Shown here in pieces: positions 63,093 to 64,000 of a stretch of 64,000 nt of DNA. The position numbers and the translations under genes are program-made. The notes beneath the pieces were generated by a model. The model made no database searches. It had not been told where the DNA came from and saw only the letters and a program-made list of their open reading frames with translations. Within the stretch, counting starts at the first letter, position 1, and each line of letters begins with the position of its first letter. The stretch comes from Rhodothermales bacterium. Lineage in GTDB: Bacteria > Bacteroidota > Rhodothermia > Rhodothermales > JANQRZ01. Location: the NCBI GenBank assembly GCA_028284265.1, contig JANQRZ010000018.1, positions 1 to 64,000 of the forward strand. Direction: 5' to 3'.

Positions 63093-63098
63093 TGAAAA

Positions 63099-64000
63099 CT
63101 AGGAACCACCCCGCCGCATACTGTCCAGCAGGCGAAGCTCGGGGCGGGAGACGTGGCGGGCACGGTAGTAGGAAGCGAGGCGACAGCCGAACTTGCGCTT
63201 GAACTCGGCGATAGAGGGTGTGTTGGCCCCGGCGAAGTCAAAATACGCCACACCCTCATCCCGGAGCCGAGTCAAGACGGTGGCGACGAGGACCGTCATC
63301 GCCGGACCGGGCACGCTGCCCGCCAACCAGTAGTGCGCCGTATGCCCGTCCGAGAGCACGACGACACCGGCTTCCGCCTTTCCATCATGCCGCGCCACGA
63401 ACACGCGCGTCAACCCGGCCCCGGATAATCCGGCGACTAGGCCACGGATCGTCGCCGCGTCCACGTCGAGTGCCTGCTCCTGCCGCTCGTGCGAAGCCTC
63501 GATGAGCGCCACGGTATCGTCTAGTCCATCTCCCCCCTCTGCCACGGTGAACGCTTCCCGCTCGTTCTGCCAGGCGTGTCGTGTGGTCGAGGACCACGTC
63601 GCCGTGACCTCCTCCTCGGCCTGAAGCTCACGACCATACGTGTAGGCAGGTGTGACCTGCCAACCGCCCCACTGAAAGGGACGCGCATCATCAAGTGCAG
63701 GGTGCGTCACGAGGCTCGCTTGGTGGAAGCTGTCCGCGACTAGTCCAAGGAGTGCGTCGAGCACAGAGCGGCGATAGTGGGTATCCGTTTCGCGGAGCGG
63801 ACGGTCGAGTAGCGGCGAGACACAGGGCACGAACGGAGGAATGGCGGCGGCGCGGTACGGACCCTGACGCTTCTCATAGAGCAGCGCTCCGGCGCGCAGC
63901 GCGTCCTTCTCCCACACCGCCGCAACGAGCGGCGTCAACCCGAAGGCGTGCCCTACCTGCTCGCCAAACGCGAGGTGCGAAAACGCCGACGCCTGCGGAC
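63099..64000 (-). CDS. GNAT/FemAB-like acyltransferase (partial, runs off the window)
   Basis: The last 300 codons are inside. A TTG at 63938 could be read as a start, but the frame stays open to 64000 with a protein-like sequence (ASAFSHLAFGEQVGHAFGLT), so the true start lies beyond the edge. The C-terminal half is a GNAT/FemAB-type domain: GLTRVFVARHDGKAEAGVVVL, HYWLAGSVPGPA, and the family end FDFAGANTPSIAEFKRKFG. Such enzymes transfer amino acids or acyl groups to peptidoglycan or polysaccharide precursors. It precedes the glycan operon on the same strand. Confidence 0.85.
   Translation of the reverse strand, partial: PQASAFSHLAFGEQVGHAFGLTPLVAAVWEKDALRAGALLYEKRQGPYRAAAIPPFVPCVSPLLDRPLRETDTHYRRSVLDALLGLVADSFHQASLVTHPALDDARPFQWGGWQVTPAYTYGRELQAEEEVTATWSSTTRHAWQNEREAFTVAEGGDGLDDTVALIEASHERQEQALDVDAATIRGLVAGLSGAGLTRVFVARHDGKAEAGVVVLSDGHTAHYWLAGSVPGPAMTVLVATVLTRLRDEGVAYFDFAGANTPSIAEFKRKFGCRLASYYRARHVSRPELRLLDSMRRGGS

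Overview
The window is 64 kb of GC-rich, densely coded bacterial chromosome. The genes best fit a member of the Rhodothermota (Rhodothermales, related to Bacteroidota). The pointers are type IX secretion (T9SS) C-terminal sorting domains on two very large secreted proteins, a PorW/SprE-like TPR lipoprotein, a Bacteroides-type hybrid two-component sensor with Reg_prop, Y_Y_Y and AraC domains, a GH97/SSS sugar pair, and weak or absent Shine-Dalgarno sites. The taxonomic call is inference; there is no rRNA gene to check it.

Layout. 1-10.4 kb (minus strand): pyk, a PorW/SprE-like lipoprotein, ftsH and the classical str cluster rpsL-rpsG-fusA-tuf, with tuf cut by the window edge. 10.5-16.2 kb: a PAS protein, a NarL-type response regulator, a DUF2279-like protein, gyrA with a clear promoter and terminator, and an orphan HicB-like protein. 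16.3-20.1 kb (minus): GH97 glycosidase plus Na+/sugar symporter. 20.2-23.0 kb: a double-AAA+ ClpB-like ATPase fused to a degenerate RF2-like release-factor module, followed by a convergent tRNA-Ala(GGC) gene. 23.1-28.8 kb (plus): a tight aspartate-family/lysine operon, thrA-MBL hydrolase-dapB-dapA-dapD. 28.8-34.3 kb: mreD, msrB, an MscS channel with a cyclic-nucleotide-binding domain, an amino acid permease, a secreted protein made of two tandem domains, and a receiver-only protein. 34.3-48.6 kb: two large T9SS cargo proteins (a right-handed beta-helix repeat protein and an FG-GAP/VCBS beta-propeller protein), the hybrid sensor, a small outer-membrane barrel and a small cytosolic protein.

48.8-54.4 kb (plus) is an electron-transfer locus: etfB-etfA-fixC-fixX and a glutaryl-CoA-dehydrogenase-like enzyme. 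Together they would carry electrons from acyl-CoA oxidation to quinone. Its intergenic gaps hold several REP-like palindromes. 54.4-64 kb is a surface-glycan neighbourhood: a UbiA-family decaprenyl-phosphate phosphoribosyltransferase homologue and a DprE1-like oxidase, with a SUKH immunity-like gene between them. It continues with an IVS-like four-helix-bundle gene bracketed by inverted purine/pyrimidine arms, radC, an asparagine-synthase-like protein lacking the N-terminal Cys, a flippase, a polytopic membrane protein and a FemAB/GNAT-like transferase that runs off the right edge.

The strongest candidate for an undescribed system is the 877-residue ATPase-release-factor fusion at 20264-22897. 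Its first AAA+ module has lost the Walker B acids and its second is intact. The C-terminus keeps RF2 domains 2/4 but has no GGQ domain, which suggests an energy-dependent ribosome-directed remodelling factor. No intergenic stretch exceeds about 300 bases.
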